Source: an uncultured Clostridia bacterium | GTDB lineage: Bacteria; Bacillota; Clostridia; Oscillospirales; Ruminococcaceae | Assembly (NCBI GenBank): GCA_944386285.1 | Contig: CALXAM010000029.1 | Coordinates: 1 to 60,755, forward strand | Length of the DNA: 60,755 bases | Direction: 5' to 3' | Shown: piece by piece, positions 34,552 to 43,481 of the stretch | Numbering within the stretch: the first letter of the stretch is position 1 | How the letters are laid out: each line of letters starts with the position of its first letter | Made by a program: the position numbers and the translations under genes | Notes under the pieces: model-generated | Database searches by the model: none | The model's input: the letters and a program-made list of their open reading frames with translations, nothing else | Told to the model about the DNA's origin: nothing

Positions 34552-35544
34552 TTACCATTCAAATACTGCTGCTGCGTACACAAGACCGCCGCCGAAACCA
34601 ACGGTGCACAGCTTTTGTCCGCGAACAAGTTTTCCCTCGCGTTGTGCGAGCGCCAGACAAATCGGGATGCATGCGCTCGACATATTTCCGTAATCCGCAA
34701 TATTCATATAGAATTTTGAAAGCGGCACTTTTAAATTCTTTGCTGCCGTTTCTAAAATACGGGCGTTTGCCTGATGGGAAAATACCCATTCAAGTTCTTC
34801 CGGTTCAATTGCTGCTTTGTCACACGCCGCTTTCACTGCTGCCGGCATTGCACGGGTCGCAAATTTATACACCTCACGACCATCCTGATGGAGCTTGTGC
34901 GGCGCGGTTTTTGCAAATCCATCCGACTCTGGGTCAAACGGCTCGTCGGAAAATGGATTGCCGGGTTCGACACCGCGGGCAAACAAAAATTTGCCGCCGG
35001 TCGGATCAGAACCCAATTCACTCACAAACGGTTTGTCCGATTTTGTCACGACGCAAGCACCTGCGCCGTCGCCGAACAGCACACATGTCGAGCGATCCTC
35101 GTAATCGGTCATTTTGGAAAGCAGCTCGCTTGACACAATCAAAACATTACGGTAATCGTCGTCACTTAAATACCGCTTTGCCATATCGAGCGCATAGACA
35201 AAGCCGGCGCATGCGCTGTTGATTTCCACACAAGCCGGTTTTTTGGCACCGATTTCATTTGCAACCAAGCAGGCAAGCGACGGCGTTAAATAATCCGGGG
35301 TGCAGGTGGTTCCAATCACCAGGTCAATCTCATCGACCGAAATGCCGGCATCGTCAAGCGCCATCTGCGCCGCACGCGCCCCCATCTGATAGCCGAGTGT
35401 TTGACCTGTTGCAATGTGACGGGTTTTAATACCAGTACGTGTTGTGATCCACTCATCACTCGTATCTACGATCTTCGTGAAATCTTCATTCGTCACAATC
35501 GTTTCCGGCACATAATATCCCGTTCCAATGATTCGAATTCCCAC
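34552..35544 (-). CDS. fabH: 3-oxoacyl-ACP synthase III (initiation)
   Basis: 330 residues. Starts fatty-acid synthesis by joining acetyl-CoA or a branched acyl-CoA with malonyl-ACP. The triad is C112 (NSACAGF), H257 (FSHQANARI) and N287 (DYGNMSS). The start is GTG at 35544 (MGIRIIGTGYYVPE), 8 bases after GGAGG; the ATG upstream would add 28 unrelated residues. First gene of the fab/acc operon and divergent from fabD. Confidence 0.95.
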   Translation of the reverse strand: MGIRIIGTGYYVPETIVTNEDFTKIVDTSDEWITTRTGIKTRHIATGQTLGYQMGARAAQMALDDAGISVDEIDLVIGTTCTPDYLTPSLACLVANEIGAKKPACVEINSACAGFVYALDMAKRYLSDDDYRNVLIVSSELLSKMTDYEDRSTCVLFGDGAGACVVTKSDKPFVSELGSDPTGGKFLFARGVEPGNPFSDEPFDPESDGFAKTAPHKLHQDGREVYKFATRAMPAAVKAACDKAAIEPEELEWVFSHQANARILETAAKNLKVPLSKFYMNIADYGNMSSACIPICLALAQREGKLVRGQKLCTVGFGGGLVYAAAVFEW

Positions 35545-35669
35545 ACTGTTCTCCTCCTTATCGTCTTTTTTTGAAAATGATGAACACTGGTTGCAATCTG
35601 CTTTTGCGCTGTGGTATACTTTTTTCAAAGGAGCAAAATTGCCGTTTTTACGTCAATGTTATCTTTATA

Positions 35670-35698
35670 ATTTTAAAGGTTTTTGCAGACTTTGTCAA
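35670..35698 (-). promoter_or_regulatory. Promoter of the fabH-acp operon
   Basis: On the minus strand TTGACA (35693-35698), a 17-base spacer and TAAAAT (35670-35675), about 125 bases before fabH, leaving a long leader. No FapR-type operator is recognised. Confidence 0.65.
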
Positions 35699-35716
35699 TG
35701 TGAATCAGCGCGAATT

Positions 35717-35750
35717 TTGACACTTGAAAATAAATGTGTTGTTTTATGAT
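35717..35750 (+). promoter_or_regulatory. Possible promoter of fabD
   Basis: TTGACA (35717-35722) is followed by TATGAT at 35745-35750, too far at 22 bases; TTGAAA (35724-35729) gives 15 bases. Neither spacing is ideal, so exact boxes are uncertain. ACAC and GTGT arms between them (35720-35739) form a weak inverted repeat. Confidence 0.35.
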
Positions 35751-35780
35751 TAAATTTTTTATAAAGGAGACGTTTTTCTT

Positions 35781-36701
35781 ATGGAAAAAACTTGTTTTTT
35801 ATTTGCTGGACAAGGTTCCCAGTATCCAGGTATGGGCGCAGAACTGGCTGCCCGTTTTCCTGCTGCAAACGAAATTTTTAACGTTGGAAGCGAGATCTTA
35901 GGCTTTGATCTCTTAAAAGCCTGCACCGAATATTCAGCAGAAGAACTCGCAAAAACCGAGATTTCTCAGCCTGCAATCATGGCAACCTCGCTTGCCGCAC
36001 TCGAAGCGGTCAAATCGCTCGGTATTTCCCCGGACATGGTTGCGGGTCACTCGCTCGGCGAGTACGCTGCAATGACGGCTGCCGGCATGCTCACGCTCGA
36101 AGACGCATTCCGTGTCATCCGCGAACGTGCACGTGCCATGGGCGAATGCGCAAAGAATCAAAACGGCGCAATGTGCGCGGTACTCGGTCTCACTGCTGAG
36201 GAAATCACTGCTGTCTGCGAACAGACCGAAGGCTTTGTGATTCCAGTGAACTACAATTCTCCTGCACAGACTGTCATCGCTGGTGAGGCAGAAGCGGTTG
36301 ACCGTGCAATCGAAACATTCTCCGCAATGGGCAAACGTACTGCAAAACTTGCCGTCAGCGCGGCGTTCCATTCAAAATTCATGCAGCCGGCAGCCGACGA
36401 CTTCAAAGCTGCCATTGCATCCATCCCATTCTCTGCACCGAAAATTGACTTTTACTCAAACCTCACCGGCGAACTGCTGACCGACACGTCCGACATGCCG
36501 TCCTACTTAGCAGCACATCTTGTTTCTCCGGTGCAGTTTGTCAAAGAATTAAACACAATCCAAGCAGCGGGCGCCACCCGCTTTATCGAATGCGGCCCGA
36601 ACAAAGTGCTCACGGGCTTAGTGCGTAAAACGCTCACCGGTGTCACTTACGCAAACGTCGAAAACGACAAGACGCTTGATAAGCTGGCGGCTTCGCTGTA
36701 A
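35781..36701 (+). CDS. fabD: Malonyl-CoA:ACP transacylase
   Basis: 306 residues. Loads malonyl groups onto ACP. LFAGQGSQYPGMGAEL at the N-terminus, the serine in GHSLGEYAAM, and the catalytic histidine in AAFHSKFM. Placed on the strand opposite to the rest of the fab genes, whereas in many Firmicutes fabD lies between fabK/fabH and fabG. AAGGAGA precedes the ATG. No terminator follows, so the next three genes may be co-transcribed. Confidence 0.95.
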   Translation: MEKTCFLFAGQGSQYPGMGAELAARFPAANEIFNVGSEILGFDLLKACTEYSAEELAKTEISQPAIMATSLAALEAVKSLGISPDMVAGHSLGEYAAMTAAGMLTLEDAFRVIRERARAMGECAKNQNGAMCAVLGLTAEEITAVCEQTEGFVIPVNYNSPAQTVIAGEAEAVDRAIETFSAMGKRTAKLAVSAAFHSKFMQPAADDFKAAIASIPFSAPKIDFYSNLTGELLTDTSDMPSYLAAHLVSPVQFVKELNTIQAAGATRFIECGPNKVLTGLVRKTLTGVTYANVENDKTLDKLAASL

Positions 36702-36728
36702 GGATACAAATAAAAAGAGGGGATTATT

Positions 36729-37694
36729 ATGAGAAAACCAATTACCGGCTCCTGGTTTGAATTCTGCCACCACAGCCGGCCAGAAGGCAAATACCTAAAC
36801 CCAGTCTGCCGCAGATGGACGGAGGAACAGTGGCGTACAAAGCTTCGCGAAATGGCGGAGCTTGGTATGAAATACCTCGTCCTCACGTTCACATCATTAG
36901 AAGACGATGATTTTTCCGAATCGTATTTTGAAGACGGACCGTTCCCGTTTCCGTCAGACTTTGCGTGCAGTGATCCGATCGGCGTGATGCTGGACGAAGC
37001 GGATCGGTTAGACATGCGTGTGTTCATGTCCGTCGGATTTTACGGCATCTGGACGCACACAGAAGAGAATATGACGAGCGAAGCCGTAACTGAGCGGGCG
37101 TTTGACGCCATGCGCACACTCTATCAAAGATACAGTGCACATCCGTCGTTTTACGGCTGGTATTATCCGGATGAAACGTGCATTGATCCGTATTTTTCGG
37201 AGGAATTCATCGACTATGTAAACCGCTACAGCGCATTTGCGCACGCCCTTTCGCCCACACTCAAGACGATGATTGCGCCGTACGGCACCTGCCGGCTTCA
37301 TGCAGACGAACATTATGTCGAGCAGCTTGCTTTGCTCGATGTGGATATCATCGCGTATCAGGATGAAGTCGGTGTACAGAAAGCGACGCCCGATCAAACC
37401 GGCGCATTTTATGCCGCACTGCGCAAAGCACACGATAAAGCAGGACGCGCCGCACTCTGGGCAGATGTCGAGCTGTTTGCATTCGAAGGTACAGTGTATC
37501 AATCGGCGCTGATTCCCGCGGATATCGACCGCCTGACGCGCCAGATTGACGCAATCTGCGATTATGTAGACGAAATTCTCGTGTATGAATACATCGGCAT
37601 CATGAACAAGCCGGGTACGATCGCCTACGCCGGCCATCCCGACTCTGTTTCGTATTATGAGGACTACAAGAAAGCAATTTCCGAAAACGCATAG
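36729..37694 (+). CDS. DUF4434-like TIM-barrel protein, putative glycosidase-type fold
   Basis: 321 residues, no signal peptide. Starts ITGSWFEFCHHSRPEGKYLN and shows a barrel pattern: EMAELGMKYLVLTFTS, DRLDMRVFMSVGFYG, HPSFYGWYYPDETCID, VDIIAYQDEVGVQ and DEILVYEYIGIM. That order of strands with acidic ends is like DUF4434 and distantly like glycoside hydrolases; possible catalytic acids lie in PDETC and YQDE (inference). It follows fabD by 27 bases with GAGGGG as ribosome binding site. Substrate unknown. Confidence 0.7.
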   Translation: MRKPITGSWFEFCHHSRPEGKYLNPVCRRWTEEQWRTKLREMAELGMKYLVLTFTSLEDDDFSESYFEDGPFPFPSDFACSDPIGVMLDEADRLDMRVFMSVGFYGIWTHTEENMTSEAVTERAFDAMRTLYQRYSAHPSFYGWYYPDETCIDPYFSEEFIDYVNRYSAFAHALSPTLKTMIAPYGTCRLHADEHYVEQLALLDVDIIAYQDEVGVQKATPDQTGAFYAALRKAHDKAGRAALWADVELFAFEGTVYQSALIPADIDRLTRQIDAICDYVDEILVYEYIGIMNKPGTIAYAGHPDSVSYYEDYKKAISENA

Positions 37695-37706
37695 GAGGAA
37701 TGAGCA

Positions 37707-38150
37707 ATGCAATCCATCTGTGGAACGGACTGCTGTATGCAGTGCACCAAACGTGCAGAATGCGGCGGCTGTATCAAAACAAACGGACATCCGTTCGGCG
37801 GAACGTGTGTTGCCGCTGAATGTGTCGAACGCGGCGGAATGGCGGATTTGTCGCGCTTAAAACAACAGCTCATCGATGAAATCAACGCGCTCGGACTCCC
37901 ACATTTGCATGTGGATACGCTCTATCTGCTCAATGGCGGGTATGTGAATCTCTCCTATCCGCTCCCGAATAAGACGGCGGTTTCGTTTCTTACAGAGAAT
38001 CGCGTCTACTTTGGAAATCAGATCGAGCGTCCCGACAGTGAGCGGTGTTACGGCGTGGTTTGTGACGAAACGTTTCTGCTCGTGAGTGAATACGGATGTA
38101 ACGGGGCAGACCCACAGCTTTTGCTTTATAAAAAGCGGTCGATCAGTTGA
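37707..38150 (+). CDS. DUF3795-like cysteine-rich protein
   Basis: 147 residues. The N-terminal 40 residues hold eight cysteines (C5, C9, C10, C13, C19, C22, C34, C39; start CGTDCCMQC), typical of DUF3795, presumably binding zinc or an iron-sulfur cluster. The rest is an alpha/beta domain with GGYVNLSYPLPNKTAVSFL. Family function unknown. It sits 12 bases after the DUF4434-like gene with AGGAGG as ribosome binding site. Confidence 0.7.
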   Translation: MQSICGTDCCMQCTKRAECGGCIKTNGHPFGGTCVAAECVERGGMADLSRLKQQLIDEINALGLPHLHVDTLYLLNGGYVNLSYPLPNKTAVSFLTENRVYFGNQIERPDSERCYGVVCDETFLLVSEYGCNGADPQLLLYKKRSIS

Positions 38151-38175
38151 TTTTTTGCACAGGGGAGAAAAACAT

Positions 38176-38643
38176 ATGAGCGAAATCAAGCATGCCAACA
38201 TCAAAGCGTTGGAAGCCAGCTATAAATGCGAGCATGAAGACTATGAATACGATCGGCGCAAATTTGTGCCCTTTGGTGGTGCCAAACATACGCTTGTCAG
38301 TGTTTATGAAGTCCCGCCAATGAAATCGCCCTATCCGTATCACTATCATCATAAAAACGAGGAAACCTTTTATATCATCAGCGGAGAAGGAATTTTAAAA
38401 ACGCCCACCGGTGAGCGAAAAGTTACAGCCGGTGATTTCCTATTCTTTCCGACTGGTCCGGAAGGCGCGCACAAGCTGACCAACTGCTCTAAAACAGAGA
38501 AACTCGTTTATATCGATTTTGATGTGGTTCATGATATCGATATTGCGGTCTACCCTGATTCCGACAAAATCGGCGTTTGGGGCATGGGCATCAACAAAGT
38601 CTACCCGCAATCCGCCGATGTCCCATATTACGATGGAGAATAA
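38176..38643 (+). CDS. Cupin-domain protein
   Basis: 155 residues. Single cupin barrel: YPYHYHHKNEETFYIISGEG carries the metal-binding histidines and glutamate of motif 1, and GDFLFFPTGPEGAHKLTN gives motif 2. It could be a sugar-binding or metabolite-binding cupin, or an enzyme; nothing in the sequence decides. ATG 38176 is chosen because GGGGAG lies about 9 bases before it, whereas the longer frame overlaps the DUF3795 gene. Last gene before a strong terminator. Confidence 0.82.
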   Translation: MSEIKHANIKALEASYKCEHEDYEYDRRKFVPFGGAKHTLVSVYEVPPMKSPYPYHYHHKNEETFYIISGEGILKTPTGERKVTAGDFLFFPTGPEGAHKLTNCSKTEKLVYIDFDVVHDIDIAVYPDSDKIGVWGMGINKVYPQSADVPYYDGE

Positions 38644-38679
38644 CTTCACTCCTTACGTCTAAACTTCTTTGATATGAAC

Positions 38680-38718
38680 AAACCCCGTCTGACCGGTAAT
38701 CCGGTCAGACGGGGTTTT
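38680..38718. terminator. Bidirectional terminator after the cupin gene
   Basis: Perfect 17-bp stem (38680-38696 with 38701-38717), TAAT loop, T run on the plus side and A run on the other. Confidence 0.92.
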
Positions 38719-38721
38719 CGC

Positions 38722-38982
38722 TTATTCTGATTTGTCCGGTGATTCGTTTTTCATCGGCTCGACATACACAAGTTTGTGGCAATGCGGACAACGCAATACT
38801 TTGCCCTCGACCGCATTCGTGGAAACAATCATTTTAAGTAACGTCGGCCGAAATGAAGCGCCGCATTCCGGACAGACAAAGTGCTGTGTACGGTAAAACC
38901 GAACAAGCACCACAGCCGCCCAGATGAGTGCAAGGACAAGCACCACGAGTGCACCGATCAGAATTTTTTCTTCGATTGGCAT
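38722..38982 (-). CDS. Small membrane protein with zinc ribbon
   Basis: 86 residues. One hydrophobic segment at 8-28, then a C-terminal zinc ribbon (C37, C40, C65, C68: CPECGASF and CPHCHKLV) that should lie in the cytoplasm if the N-terminus is outside. No family name recognised. It starts 44 bases after the M29 peptidase stop with AAGAGGTG as ribosome binding site and is probably co-transcribed with it. Confidence 0.78.
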   Translation of the reverse strand: MPIEEKILIGALVVLVLALIWAAVVLVRFYRTQHFVCPECGASFRPTLLKMIVSTNAVEGKVLRCPHCHKLVYVEPMKNESPDKSE

Positions 38983-39026
38983 ACGTTCACCTCTTTTTAC
39001 AATACAAACTGTAATATCAATAGATA

Positions 39027-40256
39027 TTATAACGCCCAGTTTCCGTTTTTGAAGAGAAGCATCTCATTTCCCTCCTTGTCAATGCCAGTGATCGTCAAGT
39101 CCGCAGTGCCCACCATGAAGTCGACATGGTTTTTCGCATTGTTGCCGCCGTGGCTGCGGAGTTCTTCTTTTTCCATGAACTCGCCGCCCTTCATATTGTT
39201 CGGATAGCACTGGCCGAGCGCAAAGTGGCACGAAGCATTTTCGTCGAACAGCGTTTCCAAAAAGAGAATGCCTGTGTTCGAAATCGACGAATCATACGGC
39301 ACCAGTGCAACCTCGCCCAGCCGCTTCGAGCCCTCGTCGGTGTCGAGGATCATGCGCAGTGTTTCCTCGCCCTCTTCGGCATGGCAATCGACGACCTTAC
39401 CCTCATGGAAGTGAAGCGTGAAGTTTTTGATCATGCTGCCCTGATGCGAGAGCGGCAGTGCACTTTTGAGCACGCCCTCTGCCTTTTCGCAATGCGGCAT
39501 CGTGAACACTTCCTCTGTCGGCATATTTGCAAAGAACGGTACACCCTGCACCGTTTTGTCACTGCCGCCTGCCCAGACGTGATTTTCTACGAGTCCCACC
39601 GTGAAATCGGTGCCCAGGCTGTTCTGATAACGAAGCGATACAAACTGCTTTTCGTTGAGCAATGCGCACCGTTTTGCAAGCAGTTCGCCGTGTTTTTGCC
39701 ACAGTTCTTCGCCATTTTCCTCGACGCGGGTTGCCGCAAAAATCGCCTCCCACAAAGCTTCGACAGCTTCGTCCGCCGATTTATCCGGGAACACACGCAC
39801 TGCCCACTCCACAGACGGTACTGCTGCCACACACCACTGCAGCTCATTTTTATCCATGCGGTCATAGTAGCCGTGGAACGCTTCATGTGCCGCAATGGTA
39901 CGTGTCATCATCTTTTTGGAATCAACGCCTTTTAACGCTTCCGGGTCCTCGGAAACGATGCTCAAAAATGCGGCGCCGCGTGCGGCATAGTAGTTCATGC
40001 TCTCCGCTTCCCAAGCAGGAATCTGCTTGAATACTTCTAGGGGTGCATATTCATAGCGCAGACGGCTTAATTGATCGTCGCGGAAATGGACGATGACCTC
40101 GCGTGCGCCGCATTCATATGCCGCTTTTGCAACAAGACGCGCAAACGGCGCCACATCGGCTGCACATCGGATGACCAGTTCCTGATCTTTCTGCACATTG
40201 ACGCCGAGCTTTACCAAAAGTTCAGCATACTTCTGCTGTTTTTCGCTCATATTCAT
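39027..40256 (-). CDS. Aminopeptidase, M29 family (AmpS/PepS type)
   Basis: 409 residues, cytoplasmic. M29 aminopeptidases trim N-terminal residues using two metal ions. Recognised from the first domain (VRCAADVAPFARLVAKAAY-like, AREVIVHFRDDQ), WAGGSDKTVQGVPFFANMPTEE in pieces with the metal glutamates, and SNTGILFLETLFDENASCHFALG with further ligands. The ATG at 40256 has GGAGG 8 bases before it. The ribosomal operon terminator stands directly upstream, so read-through from rplQ may drive it. Confidence 0.9.
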   Translation of the reverse strand: MNMSEKQQKYAELLVKLGVNVQKDQELVIRCAADVAPFARLVAKAAYECGAREVIVHFRDDQLSRLRYEYAPLEVFKQIPAWEAESMNYYAARGAAFLSIVSEDPEALKGVDSKKMMTRTIAAHEAFHGYYDRMDKNELQWCVAAVPSVEWAVRVFPDKSADEAVEALWEAIFAATRVEENGEELWQKHGELLAKRCALLNEKQFVSLRYQNSLGTDFTVGLVENHVWAGGSDKTVQGVPFFANMPTEEVFTMPHCEKAEGVLKSALPLSHQGSMIKNFTLHFHEGKVVDCHAEEGEETLRMILDTDEGSKRLGEVALVPYDSSISNTGILFLETLFDENASCHFALGQCYPNNMKGGEFMEKEELRSHGGNNAKNHVDFMVGTADLTITGIDKEGNEMLLFKNGNWAL

Positions 40257-40275
40257 ATGATTTTCCTCCAATCAG

Positions 40276-40302
40276 AAAAAGCACCCTGCTCGGGTGCTTT
40301 TT
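40276..40302 (-). terminator. Terminator of the ribosomal superoperon
   Basis: Perfect 11-bp stem (40276-40286 with 40292-40302), five-base loop, A and T runs on both sides. The aminopeptidase ribosome binding site begins about ten bases further along the minus strand. Confidence 0.9.
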
Positions 40303-40314
40303 CGCAATCTGATA

Positions 40315-40656
40315 TTATACCAACTCGATTACAGCCATTTCTGCTGCATCGCCGCGGCGCGGACCTATTTTGATTATCCGGCAATATCCACCGTTTACGT
40401 CTGCGTATTTCGGTGCGATTTCGTCGAACAATTTTTTCACAACTTCTTCTTTTGTGATATAGGCGAATGCCTGGCGTTTGGAGTGGAGATTGTTGTTTTT
40501 GCCGAGCGTAATCATTTTCTCAGCCATTGCGCGAACCTCTTTTGCTCGGGTCACTGTGGTCTCGATCTTGCCTGTTTCCAGGAGATAGGTGACCATAGCG
40601 CGGAGCATTGCTCTTCTGTGATCAGAGGTTCTGCCCAGTTTTCTGCTTCCTGCCAT
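40315..40656 (-). CDS. rplQ: Ribosomal protein L17
   Basis: 113 residues, the normal bacterial length. Component of the large subunit near the exit tunnel. The N-terminus [19 protein letters not shown] is diagnostic. Last gene of the superoperon, 103 bases beyond rpoA with a strong hairpin in the gap, and 12 bases before the final terminator. Confidence 0.97.
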   Translation of the reverse strand: MAGSRKLGRTSDHRRAMLRAMVTYLLETGKIETTVTRAKEVRAMAEKMITLGKNNNLHSKRQAFAYITKEEVVKKLFDEIAPKYADVNGGYCRIIKIGPRRGDAAEMAVIELV

Positions 40657-40691
40657 TGAAATTCACTCCTTACTGGTTTAAGCATTGTTTT

Positions 40692-40735
40692 GCCGAATCG
40701 GCGGGGGCTTTGATGTAATGGTGTGTCATCAAAGC
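40692..40735 (-). other. Hairpins between rpoA and rplQ
   Basis: A perfect 9-bp stem (40707-40715 with 40727-40735, 11-base loop) is followed on the minus strand by a small GCCG/CGGC stem (40692-40702). No U tract follows, so they are not ordinary terminators. They may slow RNA decay or be a processing site. Confidence 0.7.
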
Positions 40736-40759
40736 GCCGGAGAAAGCCGGTCTGCCCGC

Positions 40760-41710
40760 TTATTCATCGTCGGAAGTGAGGTCAAATCCGAGCGAACGGA
40801 GTTTTGCGATGACCTCTTCCAAAGACTTTTTGCCGAGGTTTCTGACTTTCATCATTTCTTCCTCAGACTTGCTGATCAGGTCTTCCACCGTGTTGATGCC
40901 CGCACGTTTCAGACAGTTGAAGGAACGTACAGACAAGTCAAGCTCCTCAATAGTCATCTCGAGAACTTTTTCCTGTGGGTTTTCGCCCTTTTCAACCATT
41001 ATCTCAACATTTGCTGCCTGTTCGGAAAGATCGACAAACAAATTGAGATGCTCATTCAGAACCTTGGCAGCCAAAGATACAGCCTCTTTTGCGGAAATTG
41101 TTCCGTCGGTCCATACCTCAAGCGTCAGTTTATCATAGTCTGTAATCTGACCAACACGTGTGTTTTCTACCGTATAGTTTACCTTTAAAACCGGTGTGTA
41201 GATGCTGTCGACCGGAATCGCGCCGATGCTTGCGATCATCTCAGCTTTGTTGCGCTCAGCCGGAACATAGCCACGGCCTCTGTCAATGACAATCTCCATG
41301 TGGAGTTTTGCGCCTTCGCCGAGTGTTGCAATGTGCATGCCCGGATTCAAGATCTCGACCTCGGAGTCTGCTTTGATATCGCCGGCAGTAACCTCGCCTT
41401 CACCTTCTGCTTCGATGTAAACCGTTTTCGGTGCATCGCCGTAGATTTTTGCGGTCAGGCTTTTGATATTCAAAACGATTTCCGTTACGTCCTCTTTCAC
41501 GCCCGGAATGGTCGAGAATTCGTGTTGCACTCCATCAATTTTGATGGATTTTACCGCAACGCCGGGAAGCGAGGAGAGCAGTACGCGTCTTAAGCTGTTG
41601 CCCAGTGTGGTACCATAGCCACGCTCAAGCGGCTCAAGAACAAATCTTCCGTATGTGCCGTCCGATTTGATATCGGCCGTCTCAATTCTTGGCTTTTCGA
41701 TTTCAATCAT
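40760..41710 (-). CDS. rpoA: RNA polymerase alpha subunit
   Basis: 316 residues. The N-terminal dimerisation domain (about 1-230) shows [26 protein letters not shown] in two parts; the C-terminal DNA- and activator-binding domain (about 250-316) has [19 protein letters not shown]. Directly follows rpsD after a 78-base gap. GGAGGG precedes the ATG. Standard alpha-operon member. Confidence 0.98.
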   Translation of the reverse strand: MIEIEKPRIETADIKSDGTYGRFVLEPLERGYGTTLGNSLRRVLLSSLPGVAVKSIKIDGVQHEFSTIPGVKEDVTEIVLNIKSLTAKIYGDAPKTVYIEAEGEGEVTAGDIKADSEVEILNPGMHIATLGEGAKLHMEIVIDRGRGYVPAERNKAEMIASIGAIPVDSIYTPVLKVNYTVENTRVGQITDYDKLTLEVWTDGTISAKEAVSLAAKVLNEHLNLFVDLSEQAANVEIMVEKGENPQEKVLEMTIEELDLSVRSFNCLKRAGINTVEDLISKSEEEMMKVRNLGKKSLEEVIAKLRSLGFDLTSDDE

Positions 41711-41788
41711 TTAAAACCCTCCTGTCTGCAGTCATGTTCTGCACTGAATGACCCATTCCCTATAAACAATCAGTCGTACAGCGTCTAA

Positions 41789-42415
41789 TTATTTCGAGTA
41801 ATACTCGACGATCAGGAGTTCCTGAACATCAAGGTCGATGTCCTCACGATTCGGCAGGCGAACAACTTTTGCTTCATATGTCTCTTTGTTCATATCAAGC
41901 CACATCGGAACCGGGCGAGCGCCGCAGGTCTCAACGATTGCTTTGAGTTTGTCGCTTGCGCGCAGTTTTTCACCAACAGAAACGACATCGCCAGCTTTTA
42001 CCTGATAGGACGGAATGTCTACGCGTTTGCCGTTTACATTGAAATGACCGTGAACAACGAGCTGTCTAGCCTCTGCTCTGGAAGTTGCAAGGCCCAGTCT
42101 GTAAACGATGTTGTCAAGACGGGACTCACAAATACGCAGCAGGTTTTCGCCTGTCATACCCGGCTGACGCTCTGCCTCGTTGAAGTAACCTTCAAACTGG
42201 CTCTCGAGAACGCCGTAGTAACGTCTTGTTTTCTGTTTTTCTCTCATCTGAATACCATATTCAGAGATCTTTTTGCGGTTCTGACCGTGCTGGCCCGGTG
42301 CATAAGCTCTGCGAGTAAAGGAGCATTTGTCCGAGTAGCATCTCTCGCCTTTGAGGAACAGTTTCGCGCCCTCACGACGGCACATTCTGCAAACCGCATC
42401 CGTATATCTTGCCAT
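41789..42415 (-). CDS. rpsD: Ribosomal protein S4
   Basis: 208 residues. Primary 16S rRNA-binding protein and often a translational autoregulator in Bacilli. This copy keeps the N-terminal zinc cysteines C9, C12, C26 and C31 (CRMC and CYSDKC). The S4 RNA-binding domain follows near residue 95 ([24 protein letters not shown]). The gap before it carries a perfect hairpin. Confidence 0.97.
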   Translation of the reverse strand: MARYTDAVCRMCRREGAKLFLKGERCYSDKCSFTRRAYAPGQHGQNRKKISEYGIQMREKQKTRRYYGVLESQFEGYFNEAERQPGMTGENLLRICESRLDNIVYRLGLATSRAEARQLVVHGHFNVNGKRVDIPSYQVKAGDVVSVGEKLRASDKLKAIVETCGARPVPMWLDMNKETYEAKVVRLPNREDIDLDVQELLIVEYYSK

Positions 42416-42444
42416 TACTGGTTACACCTCCTGGTTTAGTCAAT

Positions 42445-42463
42445 GCTGCGTGTTTCACGCAGC
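42445..42463 (-). other. Hairpin between rpsK and rpsD
   Basis: Perfect 8-bp stem (42445-42452 with 42456-42463) with a 3-base loop, lying between the rpsK stop codon and the rpsD ribosome binding site. No U tract. Confidence 0.7.
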
Positions 42464-42479
42464 GTTTGTTTCACAACAA

Positions 42480-42881
42480 TCAGACACGTCTTCTTTTCGG
42501 CGGACGGCAGCCGTTGTGAGCGATCGGTGTTACGTCACGGATCATGGAAACTTCCAGACCGACAGCCTGCAGTGCGCGGATCGCAGCTTCGCGTCCCGAG
42601 CCCGGGCCTTTGACATACACTTCAACTGTTTTCAAGCCGTGCTCCTGCGCAGCTCTTGCAGCTTTTTCAGCAGCAGTCTGTGCAGCGAACGGTGTGGATT
42701 TTTTGGAACCTCTAAATCCCATTTCGCCAGCACTTGCCCACGAAATTGCGTTGCCCTGAACGTCTGTGATGGTGATGATGGTGTTGTTAAAGGTAGACTG
42801 AATGTGTACTGCGCCGCGCTCAATGTTTTTGCGCTCGCGGCGTCTGCGAACAACTTTTTTTGCTGTTGCTTTTGGTGCCAT
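42480..42881 (-). CDS. rpsK: Ribosomal protein S11
   Basis: 133 residues, small-subunit platform protein. Diagnostic blocks: [19 protein letters not shown], and the C-terminal [19 protein letters not shown]. Sits between rpsM (15-base gap) and rpsD, the standard order. Confidence 0.97.
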   Translation of the reverse strand: MAPKATAKKVVRRRRERKNIERGAVHIQSTFNNTIITITDVQGNAISWASAGEMGFRGSKKSTPFAAQTAAEKAARAAQEHGLKTVEVYVKGPGSGREAAIRALQAVGLEVSMIRDVTPIAHNGCRPPKRRRV

Positions 42882-42896
42882 ATGCGTTAGCCTCCC

Positions 42897-43265
42897 TTAT
42901 TTCTTCTTGTTAGCAATTGTCTTTTTCGGACCTTTGCGTGTACGAGCGTTTGTTTTGGAACGCTGACCACGAACAGGGAGACCTTTTCTATGACGGGTTC
43001 CTCTGTAACTGCCGATCTCGATCAGACGTTTGATGTTGAGTGCGGTTTCTCTGCGGAGATCACCCTCAACGATGCAGTGTTTGTCAATATAATCTCTCAG
43101 CAAAGATGCCTCGTCTTCTGTCAGGTCTTTCACACGGGTGTCCGGGTTGATTCCTGTTCCTGCGAGAATGTCTCTTGCTGTTTTCGGACCGATACCAAAG
43201 ATGTAAGTCAGAGCGACCTCGACTCTTTTTTCTCTGGGCAGGTCAATACCGGCTATACGAGCCAT
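42897..43265 (-). CDS. rpsM: Ribosomal protein S13
   Basis: 122 residues, small-subunit head protein contacting the P-site t[23 protein letters not shown] begins the protein and [17 protein letters not shown] ends it. ATG 43265 follows GGAGG by 9 bases; the longer frame adds unrelated residues and is rejected. Confidence 0.97.
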   Translation of the reverse strand: MARIAGIDLPREKRVEVALTYIFGIGPKTARDILAGTGINPDTRVKDLTEDEASLLRDYIDKHCIVEGDLRRETALNIKRLIEIGSYRGTRHRKGLPVRGQRSKTNARTRKGPKKTIANKKK

Positions 43266-43310
43266 TAAGTTGCACCTCCAATACAGTGTGAGCACGTTTA
43301 ATCAAGGCAA

Positions 43311-43424
43311 TCAGCCCTGACGCTGTTTGTGTTTCGGGTTCTGGCAAATGACCATGATACGGCCTTTGCGTCTGATAACCTTGCATTTTTCACATATTGG
43401 CTTTACCGAAGGTCTTACTTTCAT
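43311..43424 (-). CDS. rpmJ: Ribosomal protein L36
   Basis: 37 residues. Starts [20 protein letters not shown] and keeps the zinc ligands of the C-type L36 (CEKC, then C and H in [12 protein letters not shown]). AAGGAGG precedes the ATG. Between infA and rpsM, its normal position. Confidence 0.96.
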   Translation of the reverse strand: MKVRPSVKPICEKCKVIRRKGRIMVICQNPKHKQRQG

Positions 43425-43447
43425 TTGAAATTACCTCCTTCACGGTT

Positions 43448-43464
43448 TGCCGGAGTTTCCGGCA
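43448..43464 (-). other. Hairpin between infA and rpmJ
   Basis: Perfect 7-bp GC-rich stem (43448-43454 with 43458-43464), GTT loop, located between the infA stop and the rpmJ ribosome binding site. No U tract. Confidence 0.7.
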
Positions 43465-43481
43465 TTTGCATCAATCTTTGA

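Noticed and set aside
34173..35222. 349-codon open frame on the plus strand
   Set aside because: It lies entirely opposite fabG and fabH, whose products are certain; low-complexity, Arg/Ser-rich shadow sequence.
35545..35780. FapR or FabT operator between fabH and fabD
   Set aside because: No match to the known 17-bp FapR palindrome or the FabT half-sites; only a weak ACAC/GTGT repeat was found.
42445..43464. Intrinsic terminators within the ribosomal operon
   Set aside because: The hairpins are perfect but none is followed by a U tract on the minus strand, so ordinary termination is unlikely.
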